From contig JAKGHH010000003.1 of NCBI GenBank assembly GCA_022828595.1, positions 51,511,759 through 51,575,758 of the forward strand: 64,000 nt of DNA, in the 5' to 3' direction. The position numbers were made by a program, and so were the translations under genes. Below, piece by piece: positions 24,001-30,349 of the stretch (its first letter is position 1; each line of letters begins with the position of its first letter). This DNA is from Nelumbo lutea (Eukaryota > Streptophyta > Magnoliopsida > Proteales > Nelumbonaceae). Below the pieces are notes generated by a model, which was not told the origin of the DNA, did no database searches, and saw nothing but the letters and a program-made list of their open reading frames with translations.

Positions 24001-27000
24001 CATTGCTGCCAACCCAGTCCTCCTTGATAAAACAAAACATATTGAAGTGGACAAGCATTTTATTGGGAAAACTTGTGAGTTGAGAAGTATGCACTCCTTA
24101 TGTTAGCTCAGAAAAACAACTTCTAAATATTTTCACCAAGGGTCTTCATCACTTGCAGCACAATGATTTGTGTGACAAGTTGGGCATGATTGACATTTAT
24201 GTCCCAACTTGAGGGGGAGTGTTAGAATAACTAATATTTCATACTGTTTTATGTTATGTAAGTGCCACAAGGGCATAAGAGTCTTTTTCTCCTTTTTTAA
24301 GTGCCCCCTATATATAATAAAGAATCCCGGGACCAAAAAAAATGATTCACTCTCCCAACTTCTTCTCTTCTCTTCTCTTCTCCCTTCCCTCTTCTCTCTC
24401 TCTCTCCTCTTCTTCTTCCATATTTCTTATATTTTTTCCTGTTAATAGAAAGAAACGGAAGATTTTTTTAAGACAAAAGTAGAGACACTAGAGGATTTGT
24501 GGTTGATATTGTTTTGTTGATTATGGACCGGTTACTTGTGCATCCTAATTTTAGAGAAATGTCTAGAGCTTCTTTGGTTCATATTTATGGTCATCACTTG
24601 ATCTAGGTGATGTAGTATCACTGTAATATTGTAAATTAGTTTTGTTCTGTAAATTTGTGCTGCTTTATCTTCTGACTAAGTTAAGTCTTAGCTGAGATCA
24701 GGATGTAATCTCTATTTATTTATTTTAACAAAATCTTATTTTTCCTTGCTATCAAAAAATAAAATAAAAACCTTGACGCTATTGTCAACAGTATGTTCTG
24801 TTACATTACCTCTTTGGAAGGCACTATTACTTGGAGCAGATATCATAGTTGAAGTCATTCACTTGTCTAGAGTCAAACTCAAGGTCTGCTACACCAGGAG
24901 TTGCTGCTGCAACCACTTGGGCTTATTGTAAAGGAACCCAATAGCTCATTCATGATTTTAAGTCTCAAATCAGTGTTAGGATAACTGATCTACTCAAAAA
25001 GGATGTATAGCGATTATTCAACCGTGCTTGTATGAGACCAGGCCCCTGTTGCTTCGGTTAGGACTAAGGTTGATATGAGTTTTCACGTGTGGGTATCATG
25101 TGTTATGTTTGTGACAGCATGGTAAAGCATCACCTAGATTGAAGCACATAGACAATAACCCCTTACTGGAGGCATTAGGGTTTACATGGTGAATGGCCAC
25201 TGGGCAATCATCCATATCAAAATAAATTGTAAGAAACTTTGATTTAAACATAATATATGTCATACTCAAAATAAAATAGTAAATAATACTTTTAAATGTA
25301 AATTTATTTAATCATATTTAGTTATTACTGAATATACTTAAAGGTGCTATTTTATCCTTTAGTTAAAGGTGTTCCATAGTCTAGCACTCTAGCTAAATTG
25401 AATTTACCTTATACTTTCACAAAAGGATAGTGTTCAAAGGTAAAGGTGTTTCACAGTTTAGATTGATGGACAAGAGTCAGATGGAGAAGCAGAAATAAAG
25501 ATAAAAATAGAGATATGAAATTTGAAAAAAAATGTACTAAAAAGTATTCATACTTGTTTTTACTATATGCACACACATGCATGACCATAATTCAGTAGAT
25601 CAATGTCTGTTTCAACTGAACTTAAAAAGCAATACTCCAACTACATGGAGTTGGCTACACAAATCCTGTTTCATTGTTCCACTCTATCAAGGGTCATATC
25701 CCCTGTCAAATTATGAATCCTCATATTTTGTTACCACTGCAATCCATATCATTTTCAGCCTTCCCCTAGGTCTGCTAGAACCATCAATTGGCATCAATTC
25801 ACTCATTATTGCAGTAGGTGGATTTCTATGCACATTCCCAAATCATCTTACTATCCTCACTTTATCACTCATTAAACGTCTTGTAGATTTCCACTGATGC
25901 ACCATTTAAAATTATATCCATTCTAGTCTTCTTTTATTGTTATTATACCCATTCTAAACCTTTTCACTCATCCATAATATCCTCATCTCCAGCATGAATG
26001 AGTTGCTTCTTAATTATACATTGTTCCAATATAACATAGCTGTTCTTATAGCCGAGTCCGGATCTGCTGGTCACAACACATTGCTAGCCATGCTATCCAG
26101 CTGCACGTCAGGAATGAAATAGATGTACTTCATTCTTGGCCATCTAGTCAACAACTTCTCTTAAAAGCCAATTGCCAATAAGCTACATCACTGTGCTCTT
26201 AAAAGTCAACAACTTCTCTTTCTCTTTTTTTTTTTTTTTTTTTGAGAAAGGGCAAGGTGTATAATTAGGGGAAAAGAATGTATGACAAAAATAGTACAAA
26301 AAGTATGCTAAATACATGTTATAGTACCATTATGTTCCCCAAGCCCCACCCCCAACAGAAAAAAGCACACAACATTGTGAACAGCATGGAAAGCATTTGT
26401 ATAAAAAAAGAGGTTGATGCCATCTAATTTACAGTATATACCACAAAGAGTAAAAGCTGTACCTTTTGAACTCGAGCTGTCAACCTTGTCATTGCACTCT
26501 TCAGTTTACGAACACGATCCAAATTACGGCTACTAATCTGCATGTTACGATATTGTATATCAAACAACTTAAACAGTAAAGAGAAGTATGGCTAGCAAAA
26601 CATAACAAGTGATTAGGGCTGTTCACAGGTCGGTTTGGTTTGGTTGCACTTGATTTTGTCAACTGAACCGAAAAAGTCAGGTTGAATTTGAGGCGAACCA
26701 AAACCGACCAACAAAGAGAGAAAACCGATTTTAAATTTCATTTTATTTAACAATGGTTTTAGTTAAACCGAACCGAAATTAATGCTCGTAGCCTAAAAAG
26801 GTCGATGGGTCCAACCTGTACCTATATGCTCCCTACATTTCTGACCAGTTGCAGTTGGCTAGTTGAGTGTTAGCCAGTCCCTATATAGGTCCAACCTGTA
26901 CCTATAGCTGTCTCTTTGGTTTTCACTCCTATGAAGATTCAACTTTTTACATTTTTTGTCAGTCCCTATATTTAGTTTTTGTTAGTTAGATTATAGATGG

Positions 27001-29392
27001 AGATGATTAGAAAGTAGTGGTTGTCAATCAAAAGTAAAAGAGATGAAAAATATATAAGATATATGAATTACAAAAGGCAAATATGTGTATGTATGCTCGG
27101 GTCAGTTTCACATTGGGTTACAAAAAGCATAACCGCAACTGAATGTCATTTTTTAAACCGAGACAGACCGAACCATTTTAGAAACCGACCATCTTGGGTT
27201 GAGTCAGTCTGCTTTGGTCGGTTTACAACATCTTCTGAACAGCCCTACAAGTGACAGAGGAAAACATAATACAGTTTGAAATGAAGAAACTAAACCTCAA
27301 TGTGAGATACCACATCTAACAAATACAAGCAATTGCAATAGTGCTCCTAAGCTAAAAAGAATGAAGATAGACACAATTGTCACCATGTTCTAACTCTAAG
27401 TACCAATTCCTAACAAAACGTAAGCTAGTAATGCTGAAATACAAGTTTAAAACTGCAGGAGAAAAACCAAAGTACCAAATCCAAGTGTAGAATCTTTTTC
27501 TAAGCAAGAAAGAGAGAAAGAGAACAGGAGGGCCCTCAGAAATTTGGCCTGCAGACTTATAGACCATCATGATCTGCAGACCTATAGATTATCATGGTTG
27601 TCATCATTTCAGCTTCCATTTTATGTAGAAGATAGCCGAGAAGAAGCCCCCTAAGATAACAAGAAGAAAAAACATTTACGAGATCAACAGCATAGTGTGT
27701 TTCTTCATCTTCCATCTATTTGGTACATTCTAAAATGACAAGGGGGCTAGTCAATCTTTGAATCCACAAAATAATAGATTCTGTCCGGTATTTTCAATTC
27801 TGCCCCCCAACCCAAAAACAGCTTTACATAAAGAGGCCAAGGGAACAATTTCCTTGTCAAGCAAGACAAATGGAAACCTACTAGTATCTGGCGCTAAGTC
27901 TCTAACAGGAATTCCATGATATGGGTTGGAAATCCTCCAAACTGAATTTATAAACCAGTACATGCAAAGGCCTCTATGGCATCATATCATCTAAAAAAAT
28001 CCATAGCATCAGCCAACCACCTTTATTAACAGGAAACTATGGACATTATAAGCTTACAAGCTACCAGATTACCAGAGGAGATTTGGGTAAGCATCAGAAA
28101 TTAACAAGTCACTTACCTTGGAGGTCAATTCATCTAAAGCTGGGTAAGCATCAGTCTCCAGTTCTGTTGTGCGTGCACCAAGGAAACTACAAATAGCTTC
28201 AAGTGCTACTTCTAGGGCTCGAAACTCAAATGGAGACTCTACAATGCATGATTCTACACCGTTAAGAAATCAAACAATAATAGAATTTAACACTAAAAGA
28301 GAAGGAGAGGGAAACTGCAAAGAATTGTTCAAAAATTTAGATCAAAAAGGGAAGGCAACATCCTGACAAGAAAATGAGGCCTCGTCTAACAAATAATTAA
28401 TCAATAGGCATTCCGAATTTGGGTCGTTCTGAATCAATTCGTTTAACTTCAAACGATTACAAACATTAAGTTGCAAAAGAGAACTAAAACCTTATTGGAA
28501 ACAGAAAGAGGCATCATTTACTATAACATACCGTCTTCTTCACTCACTTCAACATCATTGTGCCCACTCCGGTTTTCTCTCCCATCTCCTTGGATATTGC
28601 AGGCATTTACAGGGGGTAATCGCCTTTTAAGTTCTTCAACAATAGGAATAACATTATCATCATGAGGATCTCTAAGCAATACCTATCGCAAGAGACAAAA
28701 CAAATAGTGAAATCCTATTGAGAAGATTGCTTTTCTCTTTTACTTTACACTTTATCCAAACAAGCTTGACAGTCAGCATTGAAGTTACTTAGAGCTTATA
28801 GAGATTTTTCAAACAGGAAGTTTATCAATCATGACCGCTAAATGAATAAGTGACAGCTGAAGTAAGCCGCTGAAGTTGCTAAGTTAAGTTTTACTTCTAA
28901 GAATTCAGACCACCAAAATACTGATATTACAAAAAAACATGAATTAGCAACTAAACACAATGCTGGAGAAGAGAAAGAGCAAAGAAGTATGAAAAGCTCA
29001 CCTCTTCTGCAGTGATTATAGCTTTAATATGCTGAATACAAAATGCCAAGACAAAATAGCCAAAGAGTAAAACTAAATTAGCAAAAGAGTAAGTGATTGA
29101 ACAGTATAAAAGACACCAAAGAAAGAACCCAAGAAAAGTGAAGTTCAACCTCTAAATTGAGAACAATTGCCTTTTCTCGACCCAATATCGTCGAAGGATA
29201 TGACAATAGAGGATCGAGGATCCGGAGATCTCTAGCATGAATCTGAACTCGGTGCATGATAGCATACTTGTCGACATCCAAGATCGTCCCTTCACCGGTA
29301 CAATCCAACAAAATCCAGCTCCTCGAGACGGCTGTTTTCTTCTTCAGAGACGCTTGAGGATCCGCAGGGACGATGTATCCGTCTCGAGCCAT
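1..29392 (-). CDS. MRS2-2: MRS2/CorA-type magnesium transporter (MRS2-2-like), partial, split gene
   Basis: MRS2 proteins are CorA-superfamily Mg2+ channels of plant membranes. Seven exons on the minus strand (149-193, 269-496, 26463-26537, 28117-28238, 28532-28682, 29002-29031, 29150-29392) join in frame with GT..AG introns to give 298 residues. Visible landmarks are the N-terminal [76 protein letters not shown], the coiled-coil stretch [18 protein letters not shown], an acidic run [17 protein letters not shown], and [15 protein letters not shown]. The family is usually about 390-440 residues. The two C-terminal transmembrane helices and the GMN signature are not in the window and should lie below base 1. 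I chose the ATG at 29392 because family members start at this MA.(D/N)GY sequence; an in-frame ATG 25 codons upstream (29467) exists. Intron 5 is about 26 kb of nested transposons. No stop or frameshift is seen in any exon. The assignment to the MRS2-2 subgroup is from memory of the family and is likely but not proven. Confidence 0.93.
149..193 (-). CDS. MRS2-2: MRS2-2-like exon 7 (45-bp microexon, last one in the window)
   Basis: 15 codons between TTTGCAG and ACCACG|GTATAC, encoding [15 protein letters not shown], which continues the ELEMLLE.. motif of exon 6 exactly as in MRS2 proteins. It is separated from exon 6 by a 75-bp intron. The following exon (LREYIDDTEDY in relatives) is not seen in bases 1-148, so it lies beyond the window. 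Confidence 0.9.
269..496 (-). CDS. MRS2-2: MRS2-2-like exon 6
   Basis: 228 bp, 76 codons, between CTTCCAG|GTGAGG (acceptor at 497-498) and CTTGAG|GTCAGT. It encodes [19 protein letters not shown], a serine-rich linker with [17 protein letters not shown], and [13 protein letters not shown]. The acceptor has a clear polypyrimidine tract although the nearest transposon ends only about 50 bp upstream of it. An open frame runs on into intron 6 and should not be read as protein. Confidence 0.93.
569..1072 (-). pseudogene. Copia A RNase H fragment
   Basis: Encodes [53 protein letters not shown], and [14 protein letters not shown], the plant copia RNase H signature. The end is degenerate ([14 protein letters not shown]) and the element stops before the polypurine tract and 3' LTR. 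Confidence 0.88.
1207..1869 (-). pseudogene. Copia A reverse transcriptase fragment
   Basis: 220 residues open. Motifs in order: [33 protein letters not shown] (about residue 54), [23 protein letters not shown], and the catalytic [10 protein letters not shown] (YVDD at about residue 141), then [19 protein letters not shown]. About 20 residues normally found between VAK and the following helix are missing (VAKMTSVG), an in-frame deletion. The linker to integrase lies at 1894-2190. Confidence 0.9.
2446..3268 (-). pseudogene. Copia A integrase relic
   Basis: Overlapping minus-strand frames encode the pre-integrase/zinc region ([13 protein letters not shown]), the start of the catalytic core ([29 protein letters not shown]), [10 protein letters not shown] with the second catalytic acidic region, and the C-terminal part with [13 protein letters not shown] and FGCTCYVH. 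The reading frame shifts several times, so it is a pseudogene. Confidence 0.85.
3350..4750 (-). pseudogene. Copia A gag and protease relic
   Basis: Gag begins near 4750 with [19 protein letters not shown], a typical copia gag N-terminus. A zinc knuckle [14 protein letters not shown] (C-x2-C-x4-H-x4-C) lies at 4008-4049. The protease region at about 3664-3696 reads [10 protein letters not shown], where copia proteases have (I)IDSGA..HM. The catalytic aspartate codon is therefore an asparagine codon (3685-3687). Downstream [15 protein letters not shown] (about 3530) is the conserved stretch after the protease. Several stops interrupt the frame. Confidence 0.82.
5377..5610. mobile_element. 234-bp foldback MITE (hAT-like)
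   Basis: Ends are CAATGTTTTAAAA.. and ..TTTTAAAACATTG, perfect 13-bp inverted termini. Flanks are ATTGGGCC (5369-5376) and ATTCGACC (5611-5618), 6 of 8 matching, consistent with a decayed 8-bp duplication of hAT type. The interior is rich in GGCATATGCC-like palindromes. It interrupts the copia E RT region, so it is younger than that element. Confidence 0.7.
6403..6669 (+). repeat. 3' LTR of copia E
   Basis: Starts TGTTGAGATATTTGGC directly after the polypurine tract and ends CTTGTTCCAACA. It is 267 bp, with the TG..CA ends and TGTTG/CAACA inverted termini of copia LTRs and a CT-rich 3' half. No 5' partner LTR is found in the window. Confidence 0.85.
6963..7410 (+). pseudogene. LINE 2 ORF2 zinc-binding domain fragment
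   Basis: Open frame covering [35 protein letters not shown], and [20 protein letters not shown], the zf-RVT region at the C-terminus of plant L1 ORF2. The open frame appears to begin earlier (6916) only because it runs in from LINE 1 across the insertion point. The following RNase H part is in another frame from about 7411. Confidence 0.75.
7411..7802 (+). pseudogene. LINE 2 RNase H-like domain (RVT_3)
   Basis: Reads [55 protein letters not shown], and [17 protein letters not shown], ending FWASF stop at 7802. This is the RNase H fold at the C-terminus of plant L1 elements. The DG, AE and DS acidic positions are present. One frame break lies near its start. Confidence 0.82.
8929..9210. mobile_element. 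282-bp foldback MITE in LINE 3 RT
   Basis: The left end GGACATGTTTGGGAGTACTT matches the reverse complement of the right end, GGACCTCATTTGGGAGTGCTT. The body is A-rich with AAAAGC/GCTTTT stretches. It separates QILDGV from the rest of the LINE 3 RT. No convincing target duplication is seen. Confidence 0.65.
9469..9885 (-). mobile_element. RTE-type LINE 3' fragment
   Basis: On the minus strand it ends ..CCCATATAGTTGGGACAAGG CTTAG then (ATG)n, the tail typical of plant RTE LINEs. It is flanked by GGTTACCCTC (9459-9468) and GGTGACCCTC (9886-9895), a 10-bp duplication with one mismatch. Removing the insert restores the LINE 3 RT motif RGL.QGDPL.PLLF, which confirms the boundaries. Confidence 0.85.
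10131..10740. mobile_element. AT-rich foldback element with GCCTAGGC-rich ends
   Basis: Left end GCTAGGCAACAGGGGGGCAC.., then CTTGTCGCCTAGTCGCCTAGGC. The right end contains GCGCCTTGTCGCCTAAGCGC then CCGCCTAGGCA. GC-rich short palindromic termini enclose an AT-rich middle. It interrupts LINE 3 between the RT palm and the thumb region. Exact ends and target duplication are not clear. Confidence 0.5.
11827..11922. repeat. Three 32-bp tandem repeats
   Basis: Units begin TGATAGGTAACTGTTTT at 11827, 11859 and 11891. The first two are nearly identical and the third has a T-run change and a divergent end. They lie at the 3' part of LINE 3 just before copia C. Confidence 0.85.
12039..12246 (+). repeat. 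5' LTR of copia C
   Basis: 208 bp, starts TGTTAGAATAGC and ends CCTGTTAATG next to the primer-binding site. It contains a CT-rich 3' half and GTAATAAAGAAT-like A/T signals. The terminal CA is mutated in both LTRs (TG here, TA in the other). Confidence 0.9.
12247..12258 (+). other. tRNA-Met primer-binding site of copia C
   Basis: TGGTATCAGAGC immediately follows the 5' LTR. It is complementary to the 3' end region of initiator tRNA-Met, the usual primer of plant copia elements. Confidence 0.85.
12811..13260 (+). pseudogene. Copia C gag, first part
   Basis: The frame starts ATG at 12811 ([20 protein letters not shown]) and then shifts. Parts resemble copia B gag: [18 protein letters not shown] and [20 protein letters not shown]. 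Copia B is inserted after position 13265 within this gag, and the gag resumes at 18071. Confidence 0.8.
13266..13474 (-). repeat. 3' LTR of copia B
   Basis: 209 bp. On the plus strand it starts TGTTGAGCAGAAGAAG and ends ATCTGTCAACA. By eye it differs from the partner LTR by about nine substitutions and by a 30-bp shorter GAA tract. Confidence 0.93.
13519..14196 (-). pseudogene. Copia B RT end and RNase H
   Basis: The 14196-13966 part reads [19 protein letters not shown] and [20 protein letters not shown]. RNase H, 13902-13519: [69 protein letters not shown]. After CDNKAAI the usual NIAHNPV..D.TKH segment is missing, and a short repeat GATTCTTTATCCACA on the plus strand (13613 and 13702) marks rearrangement there. 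Confidence 0.88.
14224..15201 (-). pseudogene. Copia B linker and reverse transcriptase
   Basis: The linker (15201-14863: [39 protein letters not shown]) runs into a stop where Trp is expected. RT follows: [88 protein letters not shown] (YVDD about residue 148 of the open part), [16 protein letters not shown], then a stop (TGA) near 14221. Nearly full length. Confidence 0.92.
15355..16235 (-). pseudogene. Copia B pre-integrase and integrase
   Basis: [20 protein letters not shown] (HC of the HHCC zinc site) starts near 16202. [12 protein letters not shown] gives the first catalytic Asp. [40 protein letters not shown] (second Asp and Glu region), and [37 protein letters not shown] follow. There is a frameshift between about 15870 and 15940, and a stop after DVTFF. 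Confidence 0.88.
16241..17008 (-). pseudogene. Copia B gag
   Basis: Two open parts. The first is 17008-16643: [50 protein letters not shown]. The second is 16531-16241: [54 protein letters not shown]. The gag ends ..VLVAKGG in a run of seven Gs; what follows is pre-integrase in another frame. The zinc knuckle expected here is missing. Confidence 0.85.
17820..17831 (-). other. tRNA-Met primer-binding site of copia B
   Basis: Minus strand TGGTATCAGAGC directly inside the 5' LTR, the same primer site as copia C. Confidence 0.85.
17832..18070 (-). repeat. 5' LTR of copia B
   Basis: 239 bp, TGTTGAGCAG..CTTTCAACA on the plus strand. It contains a (GAA)n tract at about 17850-17880. It lies directly next to the primer-binding site, so it is the 5' LTR of this minus-strand element. 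Confidence 0.93.
18071..18247 (+). pseudogene. Copia C gag, middle part
   Basis: [20 protein letters not shown] then [37 protein letters not shown]. It is the same protein as the copia B gag at 16241-16531, which shows that the two elements are relatives. It is broken by the insertion at 18248. Confidence 0.85.
18811..19305 (-). pseudogene. ORF1-like charged repeat frame of element D
   Basis: 165 codons with repeated [17 protein letters not shown] and [20 protein letters not shown], then a Lys/Glu-rich tail ([14 protein letters not shown]). The period is 44 residues. No known domain is recognised. Its position in element D suggests a derived ORF1 fragment; this is inference. Confidence 0.4.
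19015..19414. repeat. Three 132-bp tandem repeats
   Basis: Units containing CACCAATTTATTGATATTCA start at 19021, 19153 and 19285, giving a period of 132 bp (44 codons, so the frame is kept). The copies differ at a few positions only. Confidence 0.92.
20586..21600 (+). pseudogene. Copia C gag end, zinc knuckle and protease
   Basis: [20 protein letters not shown] continues the gag. A zinc-knuckle-like [20 protein letters not shown] follows at about 20739-20797, with the last Cys replaced by Tyr. Protease core [12 protein letters not shown] at about 21116-21150 keeps the catalytic Asp with a following Pro. Then [14 protein letters not shown] at 21279-21318 leads to the pre-integrase part. Several stops are present. 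Confidence 0.82.
21600..22780 (+). pseudogene. Copia C integrase and linker
   Basis: Scattered integrase motifs in several frames: [28 protein letters not shown] near 21893-21950, [20 protein letters not shown] at about 21980-22040, PLSSIPMCL, and then the linker with [20 protein letters not shown] (22631-22690). Frame changes and stops show that it is a relic. Confidence 0.8.
22780..23480 (+). pseudogene. Copia C reverse transcriptase
   Basis: [34 protein letters not shown], then after a stop [18 protein letters not shown] in frame. YVDDIVVT at about 23258-23282 keeps the catalytic [22 protein letters not shown] follows. Multiple stops (for example after GFT). Confidence 0.85.
23729..24106 (+). 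pseudogene. Copia C RNase H
   Basis: Open 125 codons: [71 protein letters not shown]. The usual YTDADWAGS has become YTNVNWAKV, so both Asp positions there are changed. The distal end shifts frame before the polypurine tract. Confidence 0.87.
24220..24447 (+). repeat. 3' LTR of copia C
   Basis: 228 bp, starts TGTTAGAATAACTAATAT directly after the polypurine tract and ends CCTGTTAATA. It aligns along its whole length with 12039-12246 but with many differences and CT-tract length changes, so the element is older than the copia B nested in it. Confidence 0.9.
24453..24770 (+). mobile_element. 3' end of LINE 3 beyond copia C
   Basis: Together with 12015-12038 it reads WGIWKERN.R.FEDKSRDTR followed by [20 protein letters not shown]. 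This is the region after the zinc-binding domain of plant L1 ORF2. It ends in a 3' UTR and an A-rich tail (24755-24770). It proves that copia C landed in LINE 3. Confidence 0.75.
24771..25620. other. Intron sequence without recognised feature
   Basis: 850 bp with no long open frame and no transposon end that I can recognise. It may be original MRS2 intron or an old decayed element. Confidence 0.5.
25621..26080 (-). mobile_element. Second RTE-type LINE 3' fragment
   Basis: It resembles the RTE fragment at 9469-9885: AACTACATGGAGTTGGCTAC.., CCTGTTTCATTGTTCCACTC, CTATCAAGGGTCATATCC, ATCAATTGGCATCAATTC, and the distal TTGCTTCTTAATTATACATT. It is more degraded and without a clear (ATG)n tail or target duplication. 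Confidence 0.55.
26081..26462. other. Exon-proximal part of intron 5
   Basis: Contains a 17-bp T run (26227-26243) and a short direct repeat around TTAAAAG(C/T)CAA (26161, 26201). It ends at the donor of exon 5. No coding capacity seen. Confidence 0.5.
26463..26537 (-). CDS. MRS2-2: MRS2-2-like exon 5
   Basis: 75 bp, 25 codons, between ATGCAG and CAAAAG|GTACAG. It encodes [16 protein letters not shown] then TRLTARVQK, part of the long helix that leads to the pore in CorA proteins. This is the last exon before the 26-kb transposon-filled intron 5. Confidence 0.93.
26613..27246. mobile_element. hAT-like non-autonomous element in MRS2 intron 4
   Basis: Flanked by an exact 8-bp duplication ACAAGTGA (26605-26612 and 27247-27254). 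Ends are (TT)AGGGCTGTTCA and TGAACAGCCCT, giving 11-bp inverted termini. Subterminal CGGTTTGG/CCGAACC repeats are on both sides. It is 634 bp with no transposase frame. The 8-bp duplication is diagnostic of the hAT superfamily. Confidence 0.9.
27255..28116. other. Rest of MRS2 intron 4
   Basis: No element recognised. It holds a 29-bp imperfect tandem pair around CTGCAGAC(T/C)TATAGA (27549 and 27576). The donor of exon 4 is at 28116. Confidence 0.55.
28117..28238 (-). CDS. MRS2-2: MRS2-2-like exon 4
   Basis: 122 bp between TTGTAG and CCAAG|GTAAGT. It encodes [40 protein letters not shown]. The segment is strongly conserved in MRS2/MGT proteins (soluble funnel domain). Phase 0 at the end. Confidence 0.93.
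28532..28682 (-). CDS. MRS2-2: MRS2-2-like exon 3
   Basis: 151 bp between ATAG and the donor GACG|GTATG. It encodes [20 protein letters not shown], then a variable linker (residues near [12 protein letters not shown]) and an acidic run EVSEED. It ends in phase 1; the split codon is completed by exon 4 to give ..EEDESPFEF. Confidence 0.92.
29002..29031 (-). CDS. MRS2-2: MRS2-2-like exon 2 (30-bp microexon)
   Basis: A 10-codon exon encoding [10 protein letters not shown], bounded by CAG (29034-29032) and GAG|GTGAG. It keeps phase 0 on both sides and matches the conserved segment that follows VLNLE in MRS2 proteins. It is too short to be found by open-frame length. Confidence 0.92.
29150..29392 (-). 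CDS. MRS2-2: MRS2-2-like exon 1
   Basis: First coding exon, 81 codons, from ATG (29392-29390) to the donor GAG|GT at 29149. It encodes the N-terminal [12 protein letters not shown], then [29 protein letters not shown] and the family signature [17 protein letters not shown]. The exon ends in phase 0. Confidence 0.93.
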
Positions 29393-29950
29393 CACTAACC
29401 ATCCCAAATTACATCCCAGGAACAGAAACCCTAGTTGAATTTCGCACGAAAGTCCCAGAACCGGCAAAAGCTACCAAGCTTTCCCCGGGTCTTTTTTTGT
29501 CGAAAGGCAGGATTCACACAATCAATGGAGAATCCGATACCATATGGCAAACATTGGTTCTAACAATATAGTTCAGTTCTGGCGATAAAGAAGTGTAAAT
29601 TAGGGCTTCAGTTTGGAGAAAGAAACCTAGAAATCACCATGAACGGAAGCTCTGTGTGAGGTCGTTACATGGCTAGTGGGCGCGCGGGAGGTAACGCCCC
29701 TGTAGCATGTAAGTAAATAAACGGTCAGAATGAGAAGTTTAAAACTCTGTTCCTTTTAACCTGTGAGAACTGTACTGGGTACAGTGTCTTCTGGCCAGTT
29801 CCCATCAATGCTCCCTGTCCCAGCTCACACAATGCACATGTCTAAACACTGAAGACTAGAAAGTGTTAAGATGTGCTCGATCACATTCTTACATAAATAA
29901 GGTCGACTTATGTCCTTTGCTTTCTTTCGGATTCGGGAAGAATGTGACAC
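29393..29950 (-). promoter_or_regulatory. MRS2-2: 5' flank of the MRS2-2-like gene
   Basis: Upstream sequence of the start codon. The first 300 bp are higher in GC than the surrounding spacer, as expected for a 5' UTR and core promoter. One in-frame ATG at 29467 would add 25 hydrophobic residues ([20 protein letters not shown]). No clear TATA box can be assigned; the transcription start is unknown. Confidence 0.4.
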
Positions 29951-29951
29951 A

Positions 29952-30349
29952 GGGCTGTCAACGGGTCGGGTCTGAATCGGAACAAGCTGGAACCGGAACC
30001 GATCCAACATGAAAACGTTAGAACTCCGACCCGGACCCGATGTTGTTTGTAATTTTTGGACTCATAACCAAATCGATCGGTTCTTGGGACAATCAGGTAT
30101 GATCCGACAGACCCGATTGTAATAAATATTTATGTTTATTATATGTATATATCTTATTTAATATATTATACATTATATATATTGGGTCTTGTCTAAATGG
30201 GTTCAGGACTAGCTGGAATCAGTTTTGAACCAATAGTAATCCGGACCCTATATTAGGACTTGGAACCAATCCGTCGATTCCAATTCCCAGAACCAGAACC
30301 AACCCAATCCATTTGGGTCTATCGGGTTGGACCCGACCATTGACAGCCT
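29952..30349. mobile_element. hAT-like foldback element
   Basis: Left end AGGGCTGTCAACGGGTCGGG, right end reverse complement AGGCTGTCAATGGTCGGGTC, with CGGAACC/GGTTCC subterminal repeats. About 398 bp. The termini are of the same class as the element at 26613 (AGGGCTGT..). A perfect target duplication is not visible. Confidence 0.7.

Larger units (their letters stand above)
12039..24447 (+). mobile_element. Ty1/copia element (copia C), complete ends, carrying two nested insertions
   Basis: The 5' LTR is 12039-12246 and the 3' LTR 24220-24447. A 5-bp duplication GAAAG (12034-12038, 24448-24452) flanks it. A primer-binding site TGGTATCAGAGC (12247-12258) and a polypurine tract GAGGGGGAG (24211-24219) are in place. 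Without copia B (13266-18070) and the LINE-like insertion (18248-20585) the element is about 5.3 kb, normal for plant copia. Gag, zinc knuckle, protease, integrase, RT and RNase H are all recognisable but have many stops and frameshifts. Confidence 0.92.
8869..24770 (+). mobile_element. L1-type LINE (LINE 3), split by copia C and smaller insertions
   Basis: Pieces 8869-12038 and 24453-24770 belong together. The RT begins with KKHQILDGV, then [24 protein letters not shown] (9270-9350), ASRGL.QG.P, a decayed VHLQYA(DD), [20 protein letters not shown] (10922-10985), and [15 protein letters not shown]. After copia C it resumes with WGIWKERN.R.FEDKSRDTR then VVDIVLLIM and ends in an A-rich tail near 24755-24770. 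Insertions in it are a MITE (8929-9210), an RTE fragment (9469-9885), a foldback (10131-10740) and copia C. Confidence 0.78.
497..26462 (-). other. MRS2-2-like intron 5, a 26-kb transposon nest
   Basis: The intron starts GT at 26462-26461 and ends AG at 498-497. It contains sense copia elements (550-4985 and 13266-18070), antisense copia elements (4990-6669 and 12039-24447), antisense LINEs (6670-8868, 8869-24770), a sense LINE-like insertion (18248-20585) and several small foldback elements. Candidate original intron sequence is limited to about 497-550, 24771-25620 and 26080-26462. Sense-strand elements would be transcribed in the pre-mRNA in their own coding direction. Confidence 0.9.

Noticed and set aside
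29393..29467. Upstream in-frame start of the MRS2-2-like protein
   Set aside because: The 25 extra residues are hydrophobic and do not match MRS2 N-termini; the ATG at 29392 fits the family.
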